A stretch of DNA of 49,756 nucleotides from Sulfurimonadaceae bacterium (GTDB lineage Bacteria; Campylobacterota; Campylobacteria; Campylobacterales; Sulfurimonadaceae). Made by a program: the position numbers and the translations under genes. Location of the stretch: positions 1 to 49,756 of the forward strand of contig JAQUHB010000021.1 of assembly GCA_028683835.1 (NCBI GenBank), given 5' to 3'. Shown one piece after another: positions 25,566 through 33,682 of the stretch (positions are counted from its first letter, which is position 1; the number at the start of each line of letters is the position of its first letter). The notes under the pieces are model-generated. The model worked only from the letters and a program-made list of their open reading frames with translations. It did not search any database and was not told the origin of the DNA.

Positions 25566-26159
25566 ATGGCAAAACTAACTATACAAGAAGCGTCTGATCA
25601 TTTTAAAGTATCCAAAGAAGCAATCCACAATCGTATAAGGCGTGGCAGTCTTGCTTGTATAACTGAACACGGCGTAAAATATGTGATAGTCGAAGATGCC
25701 ATAACACAAACCAAACAAGTTGCAAATGATGATAAATATTATGCTTTTTTAGAAGAGCAAAATAAAACACTACAAGAAAAAGTGGAACGTCTTGAAAAAG
25801 ATAACTCCTCGCTTCGAGATCAAAAAGAGCTTATGCTCATAGAAGAGCGTATAAAAATCGAAAATATTTATAAAGAAAAAGATGAACAGTTAAAAAACAT
25901 CCTTCAAACTATTGCTGCAAAATTTTTATCTCAACATAGTCAAACTGAAGTTTCAAATGTCGAGATCATAGATGTAGAAAGTGATGAAATCTCTTTAAAA
26001 AAATATCTTCGTTCTCTTGGACTTAAACCAAAAAAAGAGGAAAAAGTAAAAGCTCGCTTTAAAATGATGGCCCATAAAGATGAGCGAATCTTTATAAGGA
26101 ACGATAAACTTTTTGTTAATCCAAAACTCTATGGTTATGGAGATATTACCTCTATATGA
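25566..26159 (+). CDS. HTH and coiled-coil protein coupled to dnaG
   Basis: A 197-residue protein. Residues about 3-45 (LTIQEASDHFKVSKEAIHNRIRRG) form an excisionase/MerR-like helix-turn-helix, suggesting DNA binding. Residues about 55-115 are a charged coiled coil rich in Glu and Lys. A basic C-terminal region (about 140-197) has no recognised fold. The next gene, dnaG, starts inside its stop (ATGA), so the two are translationally coupled. The location before dnaG suggests a role in replication initiation, primase recruitment or a local regulator, but I know of no characterised homologue. Confidence 0.75.
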   Translation: MAKLTIQEASDHFKVSKEAIHNRIRRGSLACITEHGVKYVIVEDAITQTKQVANDDKYYAFLEEQNKTLQEKVERLEKDNSSLRDQKELMLIEERIKIENIYKEKDEQLKNILQTIAAKFLSQHSQTEVSNVEIIDVESDEISLKKYLRSLGLKPKKEEKVKARFKMMAHKDERIFIRNDKLFVNPKLYGYGDITSI

Positions 26160-27805
26160 TAGCAAACGACTCGATTGAGCAGTTAAAGTCCAGACTCGAC
26201 ATTCTTGATGTAGTCGGCTCTTATATAGAACTTAAAAAAGCTGGGGCAAACTTCAAAGCACCATGCCCATTTCATGATGATAAATCTCCAAGCTTTGTAG
26301 TCAGTCCTTCAAAGCAGATATACCACTGTTTTGGCTGTGGTGCAGGTGGAGACAGTATCCGTTTTGTGATGGAATATGAAAAACTCAGCTACCCAGAAGC
26401 GATAGAGAAATTAGCAACTCAGTATAATTTTTCACTTCAATATACAGATAATCAGCATCAGCAAAAACGCTCACAGCTTCTCGACAAACTTAATGAATAT
26501 TATCAAACTCTTTTGACTCATCATCAAAATGCTCTTGGCTATCTTAAAGAGCGTGGGATTTTTGAGTCAAGTGTTGAAAAATTTGGTATTGGCTATGCGC
26601 CAAGTTCAGCGCAAACACTCACATATATACAAAAAAATATGTTTACTATGCGAGAGGCCATAGAAGTGGGAGTTGCCGGACATGAGAATGGCAAAAGTTT
26701 TGCACGTTTTATAGAACGCATCACTTTCCCCATCTTTGCAATCAATGGCACAATTGTCGGTTTTGGTGGACGTACGATCATAGGACATCAAGCTAAATAT
26801 GTAAACTCTCCGCAAACAAAGCTTTTTAATAAATCAAAACTTTTGTATGCGTACAATTTTGCAAAAGACGCCATTTATAAAAACCGTCAAATCATTATAA
26901 CAGAAGGCTACTTGGATGTTATTATGTTACATCAGGCTGGTTTTACTAATGCTGTCGCGACACTTGGAACAGCACTTACTGCTGAGCATCTTCCACTGCT
27001 TAGAAAAGGTGAGCCAGAGATTATTATGGCGTATGATGGCGACAATGCGGGAACTGTGGCTGCACTTAAAGCCGCCAAACTTTTAAGCGCTTCAGGTTTT
27101 AATGGTGGAGTCATACTCTTTGGCGATGGAATGGATCCAGCTGATATGGTAAAAAATGGAAAAATAGAGGAGTTGAACAATCTTTTCAGGCATCCAAAAT
27201 CATTTGTTGAGTTTGTTATTGATAAAATACTTGGCACTTATGATTTAAGTAGTCATCAGTCAAAACAAGAAGCATTAGAAGAAGGAGCAATATATTTAAA
27301 AACTCTTTCTCCATTTTTGCAAGAAAAGTACCAAAGTTATCTTGCATCACTACTTGGGGTAAGACCTTCATTTGTGAAAGTTGAATCGAATAATCTTGTG
27401 TATACAAATAAAAAAAATATTAAAGTTCCACAAAAAGATGCATGGGAGCTTGCGTTAATTAAAACAATTTTGGAGTATCCTGAGCTTCTCGATCAGGTAC
27501 TCGATGTTATAGATCCTTCGATTTTACAGTTTCATCAAAGAGAGTTTGCTCTTGCCCTTAATAACAAAAAAGATATGTCTGAACTCATGGCCATCTCCAT
27601 GGATGAAGAGATTATTCCTTTTACAAGCTATGATACGTTAAAAATTGAACTCATTTGGTTTCTAACAAATTACTATAATCAAGAATATAAAAAAATACAG
27701 TCACGAAGTGATATTGGATTTGAACAAAAAGCTTTTTTAATACGTTCGATTCGTGGTAAAATTTCAAAACTACAACGAGGTGAACTAGTTGCATATGAGG
27801 CTTGA
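26156..27805 (+). CDS. dnaG: DNA primase
   Basis: DnaG makes RNA primers for DNA replication. The 549-residue protein has the N-terminal CHC2 zinc finger (C...H around CPFHDDKSPSF, then C-x2-C in YHCFGCGAGGDS), the catalytic N-terminal core, and a Toprim domain with EGYLDVIMLHQAGF and YDGDNAGTVAALKAA carrying the metal-binding acidic residues. The C-terminal helicase-interaction region is present but divergent, as usual. The length is typical of Campylobacterota primases. It overlaps the HTH gene at ATGA and is followed, after 39 bases, by a PP-loop protein. Confidence 0.97.
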   Translation: MIANDSIEQLKSRLDILDVVGSYIELKKAGANFKAPCPFHDDKSPSFVVSPSKQIYHCFGCGAGGDSIRFVMEYEKLSYPEAIEKLATQYNFSLQYTDNQHQQKRSQLLDKLNEYYQTLLTHHQNALGYLKERGIFESSVEKFGIGYAPSSAQTLTYIQKNMFTMREAIEVGVAGHENGKSFARFIERITFPIFAINGTIVGFGGRTIIGHQAKYVNSPQTKLFNKSKLLYAYNFAKDAIYKNRQIIITEGYLDVIMLHQAGFTNAVATLGTALTAEHLPLLRKGEPEIIMAYDGDNAGTVAALKAAKLLSASGFNGGVILFGDGMDPADMVKNGKIEELNNLFRHPKSFVEFVIDKILGTYDLSSHQSKQEALEEGAIYLKTLSPFLQEKYQSYLASLLGVRPSFVKVESNNLVYTNKKNIKVPQKDAWELALIKTILEYPELLDQVLDVIDPSILQFHQREFALALNNKKDMSELMAISMDEEIIPFTSYDTLKIELIWFLTNYYNQEYKKIQSRSDIGFEQKAFLIRSIRGKISKLQRGELVAYEA

Positions 27806-27844
27806 GCCTTTCATGTAACCCCTGTGCCTACCCAAAGGAAAATT

Positions 27845-28831
27845 ATGTCAAAAACAAAAGCGATCGCTCTTTTTAGTGGCGGTCTGGATTCTACACTCGC
27901 CATGAAGCTTATTATCGATCAGGGTATCGATGTGATAGCTTGTAATATCAATACAGGTTTTGGTTCTACAAAAGACAGATATGACCATATGAAAAGTATG
28001 TGTGATCAAGTGGGTGCTGAACTTCGTATGATTGATATTCAAAGTGAGTATCTTCAAGAAGTTTTATTTGATCCAAAGCATGGATATGGCAAAAACTTCA
28101 ATCCTTGCATCGATTGTCATGCAAAGATGTTTGAAGTGGCTAAACGCATTATGGTGGCAGAGGGTGCTAGCTTTTTAATAAGCGGCGAAGTTTTGGGACA
28201 GCGTCCGATGAGTCAAAATAAAGATGCGCTTCAAATTGTTTTGGATGAAAGTAATTGTGATGGGCTTTTATTGCGTCCTATGTCAGCTAAACGTCTGAAG
28301 CCTACTATTGCCGAAGAATCTGGTTTGGTAGATAGAGAGAAACTTGAAGAAATAGTAGGAAGAAACCGTGAGAGACAGTTTGCTCTTGCTCGTGAATTTG
28401 GACTTAAAGATTTTGAAAGTCCAGGTGGCGGCTGTTTGTTGACTGATGAGAGTTTCACAAAAAAAATGCGTGATTTTTTAGCGTATGACAATTTTGAAAT
28501 TGAAGATATCCCCGTGATCAAATATGGCAGACATATGCGACTTCCCCAAAAAGCAAAGCTTGTTGTAGGTCGTGATCAAGTAGATAATGAACATATGAAA
28601 AATGTGAAAAGTAAAAAGTATCTACATGTAAGTGTAGCTCCAATGGCCGGACCATATGCACTTCTCTCAAAATCTGCCACGGAGGATGAAAAGAAACTTG
28701 CTGCAAAGATAATTCTTACTTATTGTAAAACGAGTGTTGATGAAAGCTATACTGTTCTTTTTGCCGATGAAGAGATATTGGCCTCGCCGCTAGCTTCCAG
28801 AGCAGAAATAGAACCTTTTACTGTTTTGTAA
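27845..28831 (+). CDS. ThiI/MnmA-like PP-loop protein with C-terminal NFACT-R-like domain
   Basis: A 328-residue enzyme. The N terminus has the PP-loop ATP motif SGGLDSTLAMKL, followed by a CIDCHAKMF pair and GEVLGQRPMSQ, a pattern shared with tRNA-thiolating or adenylating enzymes of the ThiI/MnmA group. The C-terminal quarter (RHMRLPQKAKLVVGRDQVDN...KYLHVSVAPMAGPYALL) resembles the NFACT-R/DUF814 RNA-binding fold. This suggests an RNA-modifying sulfur-transfer or tRNA-dependent function, but the exact product is not known. The start at ATG 27845 follows AAAGGA; an upstream in-frame GTG is less likely. The preceding gene is dnaG, 39 bases away. Confidence 0.75.
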   Translation: MSKTKAIALFSGGLDSTLAMKLIIDQGIDVIACNINTGFGSTKDRYDHMKSMCDQVGAELRMIDIQSEYLQEVLFDPKHGYGKNFNPCIDCHAKMFEVAKRIMVAEGASFLISGEVLGQRPMSQNKDALQIVLDESNCDGLLLRPMSAKRLKPTIAEESGLVDREKLEEIVGRNRERQFALAREFGLKDFESPGGGCLLTDESFTKKMRDFLAYDNFEIEDIPVIKYGRHMRLPQKAKLVVGRDQVDNEHMKNVKSKKYLHVSVAPMAGPYALLSKSATEDEKKLAAKIILTYCKTSVDESYTVLFADEEILASPLASRAEIEPFTVL

Positions 28832-28877
28832 GATTAGAACATATATACTTGACAAAATATATTTAAAGGAATGGCAT

Positions 28878-29294
28878 ATGTCTGGAATCAAGTTCGCATT
28901 TAAAAATATAGTCCCATTGATAGATTTAAGCATAGGACTCGCGAAAAGAGTCGATGAAAACAGAGCTGAGAGTATAACGATTTTATATTGTAATTTTGCA
29001 GAGTTTCCTCAAGATATTATTAATGCAAGTTTGGGACAAATTTTACGTGGATCAGATGCTATTTTAAATTTTGAAAATCATTACTTCTTTATTTTGCAGT
29101 ATACCGATAAATACGGAGCGACGATAGTGAAAGATATGTTTGAAGAGTTTTTTGCCTCTCATATAGAATGTTCTATGTCAAGTTATCCAGTAGATGGTGA
29201 GAATGCCTATGAGTTGATAGAAGATATTCAAGCAAATGTGAGCAATCGACTTTCTCTTGATCTATTGTTTTTAGATAAAGAGAGACTTAGTTAA
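28878..29294 (+). CDS. Stand-alone degenerate GGDEF-like domain protein
   Basis: A 138-residue protein with no recognised name. The second half (about 50-125) follows the pattern of a GGDEF fold: RGSDAILNFENHYFFILQYTD matches the usual R-x-x-D...GGDEFxxLLPxTD, then GATIVKDMFEEFF, SMSSYP (for S-x-G), and DGENAYELIEDIQANV. The signature itself reads FENHY, so catalysis is not expected. It may be a c-di-GMP or GTP binder, or a partner for other GGDEF proteins in this window. AAAGGA precedes the ATG. It overlaps the convergent next gene by eight bases. The match is by eye only. Confidence 0.55.
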   Translation: MSGIKFAFKNIVPLIDLSIGLAKRVDENRAESITILYCNFAEFPQDIINASLGQILRGSDAILNFENHYFFILQYTDKYGATIVKDMFEEFFASHIECSMSSYPVDGENAYELIEDIQANVSNRLSLDLLFLDKERLS

Positions 29295-29505
29295 GAAAGT
29301 TGTATTTGGAAAATTTGTAGATTTTTGAGTTTTTATAAAACTCGAGCGCTTCTGCCATTTTTTCCTCACGAGAGAGCTTTTTATCACAGACACAACGGCA
29401 TTTGATCTCTTCTTTTTTACTTGTATTTGTATCTGCTTTCACTCCACACATAGAATCCGCAAAAAGAAAAGTTGACAACAAAGTAACTAATAAAAAAATC
29501 TTCAT
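29287..29505 (-). CDS. Small exported cysteine-containing protein
   Basis: A 72-residue protein with a classic signal peptide (MKIFLLVTLLSTFLFADS) and a short mature part containing C-R-C-V-C in a basic and acidic context, ending KFSKYNFLN. It is probably periplasmic. No family is recognised. I start at ATG 29505; the TTG three codons upstream is less likely. It lies between the convergent degenerate GGDEF gene and ilvD, whose terminator hairpin precedes it. Confidence 0.6.
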   Translation of the reverse strand: MKIFLLVTLLSTFLFADSMCGVKADTNTSKKEEIKCRCVCDKKLSREEKMAEALEFYKNSKIYKFSKYNFLN

Positions 29506-29530
29506 AAATCTCAACCGTTAGATAAATTAT

Positions 29531-29559
29531 TTGCATGTAAGTAAAGTTCTTACATGCAA
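29531..29559 (-). terminator. Inverted CATGTAAG pair downstream of ilvD
   Basis: A perfect 11-base stem (TTGCATGTAAG at 29531-29541 and its complement at 29549-29559) with a seven-base loop lies 11 bases beyond the ilvD stop. The minus-strand sequence after it is AT-rich but has no long T-run, so it may be a terminator or an mRNA stabiliser. Both arms are copies of the decamer described in the findings. Confidence 0.6.
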
Positions 29560-29569
29560 GTGTTCTAGA

Positions 29570-31258
29570 TTAAAGTTCTGTTTTTAGAGATGCGCCGTTT
29601 GATGCGTTAGAAACTAAAAGACTGTAGCGTTTAAGCCATTTTGATTTAATCTCTTTTTTTACAGGTGTAAAGTGAAGACGACGATGTTCTAAAGTTTCCG
29701 CATCTACATTGAGTTGAAGTAAGTGTTTATCAACATCGAGCTCGATCTCATCACCATCTTCGATGAGACTTATCATCCCACCCTCAGCTGCTTCTGGACT
29801 CACATGACCGATACTAGCTCCGCGTGTTGCTCCTGAAAAACGGCCATCAGTGATAAGTGCGACACTTTCACCAAGACCCATTCCCATGATAAGTGCGGTA
29901 GGTGCTAGCATCTCTTGCATTCCTGGTCCGCCTTTTGGCCCTTCATAGCGGATAACGACAACATTTCCTGCTTTTACTTTATGACCCATAATGCCAGCTA
30001 TCGCTTCTTGTTGTGAATTAAAACATACCGCAGATCCTTTAAACTGACGCATATTTGGAGTGATACCAGCAGTTTTAACAACTGCGCCCTCTTCTGCAAG
30101 ATTACCGAACAAAATAGAAAGACCACCCACTTGAGAGAAAGCATTTTCATTTGTATGGATGATACTGGTGTCCTTTATCTCAGCGTCTTTGATACGTTCT
30201 GCTAAAGTTTCACCTGTAATCATCATAACATTTGTGCGTAAGATGTCGCCACGACGGCTTACTTCTTTCATAACCGCATTAACACCGCCAGCACGATTGA
30301 TATCGTCCATATGAACAGTTGTGAGAGAAGGGGAAATTTTAGCAATATGTGCCACTTGTTTACCGATAGTATTGATGTTGGTGATATCAAATTCTACTTC
30401 CGCTTCATTAGCAATAGCAAGTAAGTGAAGAACAGTATTTGATGAACCACCCATTGCCATATCGATAACAAATGCGTTGTGGATGGCATCGGCATTAAGA
30501 ATATTACGCATATTCCATTTGCCATCTTCGTTTTCTTTTGCTAACTCAACTATGCGTTTTGCTGCTGTTTTTACCATTTCGATGCGCTCAGGAGTCATCG
30601 CTAAAACCGTACCATTTCCTGGGAGAGCAACACCCATCGCTTCACATAAAGTGTTCATGGAGTTTGCTGTAAACATACCTGAACAGCTTCCACCGCTTGG
30701 ACAAGCTTCGCACTCTATCTCATAAAGTTCTGCATCGCTCATGTTGCCCTCAGCATGTTGACCAACAGCTTCAAACGCAGTAGCAAGATCGATAGGTGTA
30801 CCATCTTTTTTATGTCCAGCTTTCATTGGTCCACCCGAAACAAAGATAGTTGGTACATTGACGCGAAGTGCGCCCATAAGCATACCTGGAACGATTTTGT
30901 CACAGTTTGGGATACAGATCATTGCATCAAGTTTGTGAGCATTCATTACAGTTTCGATACTGTCAGCGATCAATTCACGTGAAGGAAGTGAATAAAGCAT
31001 TCCATCGTGTCCCATAGCGATTCCATCATCCACACCGATAGTGTTAAATTCAAAAGGTACACCGCCTGCTTCTCGGATAGCTTCTTTAACAATACGGCCA
31101 TACTCTTGTAAGAAGAAGTGACCTGGAATGATATCTATATGAGAATTCGCAACGCCGATAAATGGTTTGTTGAAATCTTCATCTTTAAGTCCTGTTGCAC
31201 GTAGAAGTGAACGGTGTGGAGTACGGTCAAAGCCTTTTTTTATTGTATCGCTGCGCAT
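29570..31258 (-). CDS. ilvD: Dihydroxy-acid dehydratase
   Basis: IlvD dehydrates dihydroxy-isovalerate and dihydroxy-methylvalerate to the keto acids that precede valine, leucine and isoleucine. The 562-residue protein contains the Fe-S cysteines in [12 protein letters not shown] and [17 protein letters not shown], the GNGT and [14 protein letters not shown] segments, and the C-terminal GRFSGATRG motif. Length matches the family. AAGGA lies seven bases before the ATG and a TATAAT -10 lies upstream. It stands alone on the minus strand. Confidence 0.97.
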   Translation of the reverse strand: MRSDTIKKGFDRTPHRSLLRATGLKDEDFNKPFIGVANSHIDIIPGHFFLQEYGRIVKEAIREAGGVPFEFNTIGVDDGIAMGHDGMLYSLPSRELIADSIETVMNAHKLDAMICIPNCDKIVPGMLMGALRVNVPTIFVSGGPMKAGHKKDGTPIDLATAFEAVGQHAEGNMSDAELYEIECEACPSGGSCSGMFTANSMNTLCEAMGVALPGNGTVLAMTPERIEMVKTAAKRIVELAKENEDGKWNMRNILNADAIHNAFVIDMAMGGSSNTVLHLLAIANEAEVEFDITNINTIGKQVAHIAKISPSLTTVHMDDINRAGGVNAVMKEVSRRGDILRTNVMMITGETLAERIKDAEIKDTSIIHTNENAFSQVGGLSILFGNLAEEGAVVKTAGITPNMRQFKGSAVCFNSQQEAIAGIMGHKVKAGNVVVIRYEGPKGGPGMQEMLAPTALIMGMGLGESVALITDGRFSGATRGASIGHVSPEAAEGGMISLIEDGDEIELDVDKHLLQLNVDAETLEHRRLHFTPVKKEIKSKWLKRYSLLVSNASNGASLKTEL

Positions 31259-31291
31259 AAAAATCCTTATCTATATAGTATTATTACTGCG

Positions 31292-31297
31292 ATTATA
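31292..31297 (-). promoter_or_regulatory. Promoter -10 for ilvD
   Basis: Minus-strand TATAAT 33 bases upstream of the ilvD ATG. No leader-peptide attenuator was recognised in the short 5' region. Confidence 0.55.
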
Positions 31298-31328
31298 ACA
31301 CTTTTTAAAAAAAAATTGCAAAAAACCC

Positions 31329-31357
31329 TTTACATAAGAAATAAAATTTGCTATACT
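31329..31357 (+). promoter_or_regulatory. Promoter of the tRNA cluster
   Basis: TTTACA (31329-31334), a 17-base spacer and TATACT (31352-31357), then a GC-rich discriminator (TCCGGCCC), 34 bases before the first tRNA. It is the only promoter here with a good -35 and a GC-rich discriminator, as expected for a stringently controlled stable-RNA promoter. Confidence 0.65.
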
Positions 31358-31391
31358 TCCGGCCCAACAACGAAAAAAGTTGGTAATGTAT

Positions 31392-31466
31392 GCGGGAATA
31401 GCTCAGTGGTAGAGCACAACCTTGCCAAGGTTGGGGTCGCGAGTTCGAACCTCGTTTCCCGCTCCA
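31392..31466 (+). tRNA. tRNA-Gly (GCC)
   Basis: 75 bases with encoded CCA. Acceptor GCGGGAA pairs with TTCCCGC; T-arm GTTCGAA; anticodon loop TTGCCAA gives GCC. First gene of an eight-tRNA cluster. Confidence 0.96.
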
Positions 31467-31511
31467 TTAGAATAATTATTATTTATTAAGTCAAAAATAT
31501 AGTATGTATCT

Positions 31512-31598
31512 GCCCGGATGGCGAAATCGGTAGACGCAAGGGACTTAAAATCCCTCGGTGGTAACACTGTGCCGGTTCAAGTCCGGCTCCGGGCACCA
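31512..31598 (+). tRNA. tRNA-Leu (UAA)
   Basis: 87 bases with a long variable arm and encoded CCA. Acceptor GCCCGGA pairs with TCCGGGC; anticodon loop contains TAA. Confidence 0.96.
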
Positions 31599-31620
31599 TA
31601 ACATTGATAATAAACGAACT

Positions 31621-31694
31621 GGCGCCATCGCCAAGTGGTAAGGCCGGAGCCTGCAAAGCTTCTATCCCCAGTTCAAATCTGGGTGGCGCCTCCA
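31621..31694 (+). tRNA. tRNA-Cys (GCA)
   Basis: 74 bases with encoded CCA. Acceptor GGCGCCA pairs with TGGCGCC; discriminator U; anticodon loop CTGCAAA gives GCA. Confidence 0.95.
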
Positions 31695-31721
31695 ATTATT
31701 ATTAATACTTACAACATTAGT

Positions 31722-31811
31722 GGACAGATGGCAGAGCTTGGTTGAATGCACCGGTCTTGAAAACCGGCGAGGGTCATACCTCCTAGGGTTCGAATCCCTA
31801 TCTGTCCACCA
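31722..31811 (+). tRNA. tRNA-Ser (UGA)
   Basis: 90 bases with a long variable arm and encoded CCA. Acceptor GGACAGA pairs with TCTGTCC; anticodon loop CTTGAAA gives TGA. Confidence 0.95.
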
Positions 31812-31850
31812 CTAAGACAAAAAAATAATAAGAGTTAATTGAAGAAACTA

Positions 31851-31940
31851 GGATAGATGGGTGAGCGGCTGAAACCACATCCCTGCTAAGGATGCGTACT
31901 GGTAACGGTACCGAGGGTTCGAACCCCTCTCTGTCCACCA
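31851..31940 (+). tRNA. tRNA-Ser (GCU)
   Basis: 90 bases with a long variable arm and encoded CCA. Acceptor GGATAGA pairs with TCTGTCC through one U-G wobble; anticodon loop CTGCTAA gives GCT. Confidence 0.95.
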
Positions 31941-31952
31941 CTTAGGTGATAT

Positions 31953-32027
31953 TCCGAATTAGCTCAGCGGTAGAGTAGGTGACTGTTAATCACTTGGCCA
32001 CTGGTTCGAATCCAGTATTCGGAGCCA
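31953..32027 (+). tRNA. tRNA-Asn (GUU)
   Basis: 75 bases with encoded CCA. Acceptor TCCGAAT pairs with ATTCGGA; anticodon loop CTGTTAA gives GTT. Confidence 0.95.
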
Positions 32028-32057
32028 CTAAAATAAAAAAAACTTTTAAAGACACAT

Positions 32058-32132
32058 TGGGGTGTCGCCAAGCGGTAAGGCCTCGGTTTTTGGTACCGAT
32101 ATTCAGGGGTTCGAATCCCTTCACCCCATCCA
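32058..32132 (+). tRNA. tRNA-Gln (UUG)
   Basis: 75 bases with encoded CCA. Acceptor TGGGGTG pairs with CACCCCA; anticodon loop TTTTGGT gives TTG. Confidence 0.95.
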
Positions 32133-32146
32133 CATATAACAAACAT

Positions 32147-32223
<77 letters not shown>

Positions 32224-32575
32224 ACCTCAAAAATAAAACTCCAACTTTTAAACCCAAGAAAGCCAAATTTTACTTAATAGCTCACATAAAAGAGTTGAGT
32301 TGTAGCGATATCGCTGTGTTCAAGAGATCGAGAATCAATGGAAATGCCTAACCCACTTTAGCCTTGATAGGTATTGTAAATACATACTTTTTTTGAATAC
32401 TCACTTCATTAGACTCACTTTTTATCAATATGTAAATACCTTTGATGCAGAAACATTATTGGGTAAGCCGATCAAGCGATGTATAAAGTAAAACTATGAA
32501 CCTAAATTTGGCTTTCCACTCAAAATTAACGCTTGATTAGATACAATATCACTAACTAACTTTATGGAAATAGTA
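32224..32575. other. Gene-free stretch after the tRNA cluster
   Basis: About 350 bases with no supportable gene. It holds a 13-base perfect inverted repeat (GAAAGCCAAATTT at 32258-32270 and its complement at 32504-32516) enclosing about 230 bases with stop-rich frames, a GCGATATCGC palindrome near 32309, and the gmhA promoter. It may be a decayed insertion-element or MITE remnant at the end of a tRNA array. No tRNA-like or protein-like signal was seen inside. Confidence 0.4.
32542..32547 (+). promoter_or_regulatory. Promoter -10 for gmhA
   Basis: TACAAT 28 bases before the chosen gmhA start. It should drive gmhA, gmhB, the asparaginase-like gene, ccoI and ccoS, which are continuous. Confidence 0.45.
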
Positions 32576-33163
32576 ATGAAAGAATATATTAAAAATCAAA
32601 TTTTAGCTTCTTATGAAACAAAAAAGAAAATATTGGAAAATAGTGCTCTTATCGATATTATCGAAGATGTTGCGATAAGATGTGTTGATGTTTATAAAAA
32701 AGGTCATAAGACAATCCTCGCTGGCAATGGCGGAAGTGCGGCGGATGCCCAGCATATAGCAGCTGAACTTGTTGGACGTTATGGATTTGACAGACCATCT
32801 TTGCCTTCACTTGCCCTTACAACAGACACTTCAAATCTTACAGCTATTGGAAACGATTACGGATATGATAAAGTATTTTCTCGTCAATTGGAGGGAATGG
32901 GACAAGAGGGAGATCTTTTTATTGGAATCTCTACATCAGGAAATTCTGCCAATATTATCACTGCATTTGAAAGTGCAAAAGCAAAAGGAATCACAACTGT
33001 TGCCCTAACTGGACGTGATGGCGGAAAAATGGCCCAAATGGCAGATGTAGCTATTGTTATTCCTTCAAATGATACGCCTCGTATTCAAGAATCCCATATT
33101 TTGATAGGCCATATTTTGTGTGATATTATTGAAAAAGAGATTTTTGCCCAAGGTGTAAGATAA
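32576..33163 (+). CDS. gmhA: Sedoheptulose-7-phosphate isomerase
   Basis: GmhA converts sedoheptulose 7-phosphate to D-glycero-D-manno-heptose 7-phosphate, the first step of LPS heptose synthesis. The SIS-domain protein (195 residues from ATG 32576) has the phosphate loop GNGGSAADAQHIAAELVGR, FDRPSLPSLALTTDTS, and GISTSGNS. The late ESHILIGHILCDIIE has the helix with the metal-binding His. An in-frame ATG four codons upstream is possible, but only the second has GGAA at a good distance. gmhB follows after three bases. Confidence 0.95.
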   Translation: MKEYIKNQILASYETKKKILENSALIDIIEDVAIRCVDVYKKGHKTILAGNGGSAADAQHIAAELVGRYGFDRPSLPSLALTTDTSNLTAIGNDYGYDKVFSRQLEGMGQEGDLFIGISTSGNSANIITAFESAKAKGITTVALTGRDGGKMAQMADVAIVIPSNDTPRIQESHILIGHILCDIIEKEIFAQGVR

Positions 33164-33166
33164 AAA

Positions 33167-33682
33167 ATGGCACAAAAAGCACTCTTTCTTGACCGTGATG
33201 GTGTTATCAATAAAGAGATTAATTATCTATACAAGAAAGAGGATTTTGAGTTTATAGATGGTATCTTTGAGCTGTGCCGTTTTTACCAAGATCTCGGTTT
33301 TAAGATCATTGTAGTAACAAATCAGTCTGGGATCGCTCGCGGTTTTTACAGTGAAGATGATTTTGATGTTTTAACTTCTTGGATGAGTGAGGAGTTTGAA
33401 AAAAAAGGCTTACATCTAAGCCGGGTTTATCATTGCCCACATCACCCCGATATAAGCGGACCATGCAAGTGTAGAAAGCCTGATATTGGAATGTTTTTGG
33501 AGGCTAAGAAAGAGTTTGCTATCGATCTTGAAAACTCAGTAATGGTCGGAGATCATGAGCGCGATATCGAAGCGGCACATAAAGCAGGAATCGCTCAAAC
33601 ATATTTTTTTGATGAATACAAGAAGATTACAAATTCTAAAGCTTTAAAAATAGTGCATAGATTGGATGAGATTTACAGATGA
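33167..33682 (+). CDS. gmhB: Heptose-1,7-bisphosphate phosphatase
   Basis: GmhB removes the 7-phosphate from D-glycero-beta-D-manno-heptose 1,7-bisphosphate between the two HldE reactions. The 171-residue HAD enzyme has the nucleophile motif DRDGVIN, the VTNQSGIARG threonine motif, the C-x-H...C-x-C zinc site (CPHHP and CKCRKP) characteristic of GmhB and imidazole-glycerol-phosphate phosphatase, and the VGDHERDIEAA acidic motif. It overlaps the next gene by four bases (ATGA). Confidence 0.95.
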   Translation: MAQKALFLDRDGVINKEINYLYKKEDFEFIDGIFELCRFYQDLGFKIIVVTNQSGIARGFYSEDDFDVLTSWMSEEFEKKGLHLSRVYHCPHHPDISGPCKCRKPDIGMFLEAKKEFAIDLENSVMVGDHERDIEAAHKAGIAQTYFFDEYKKITNSKALKIVHRLDEIYR

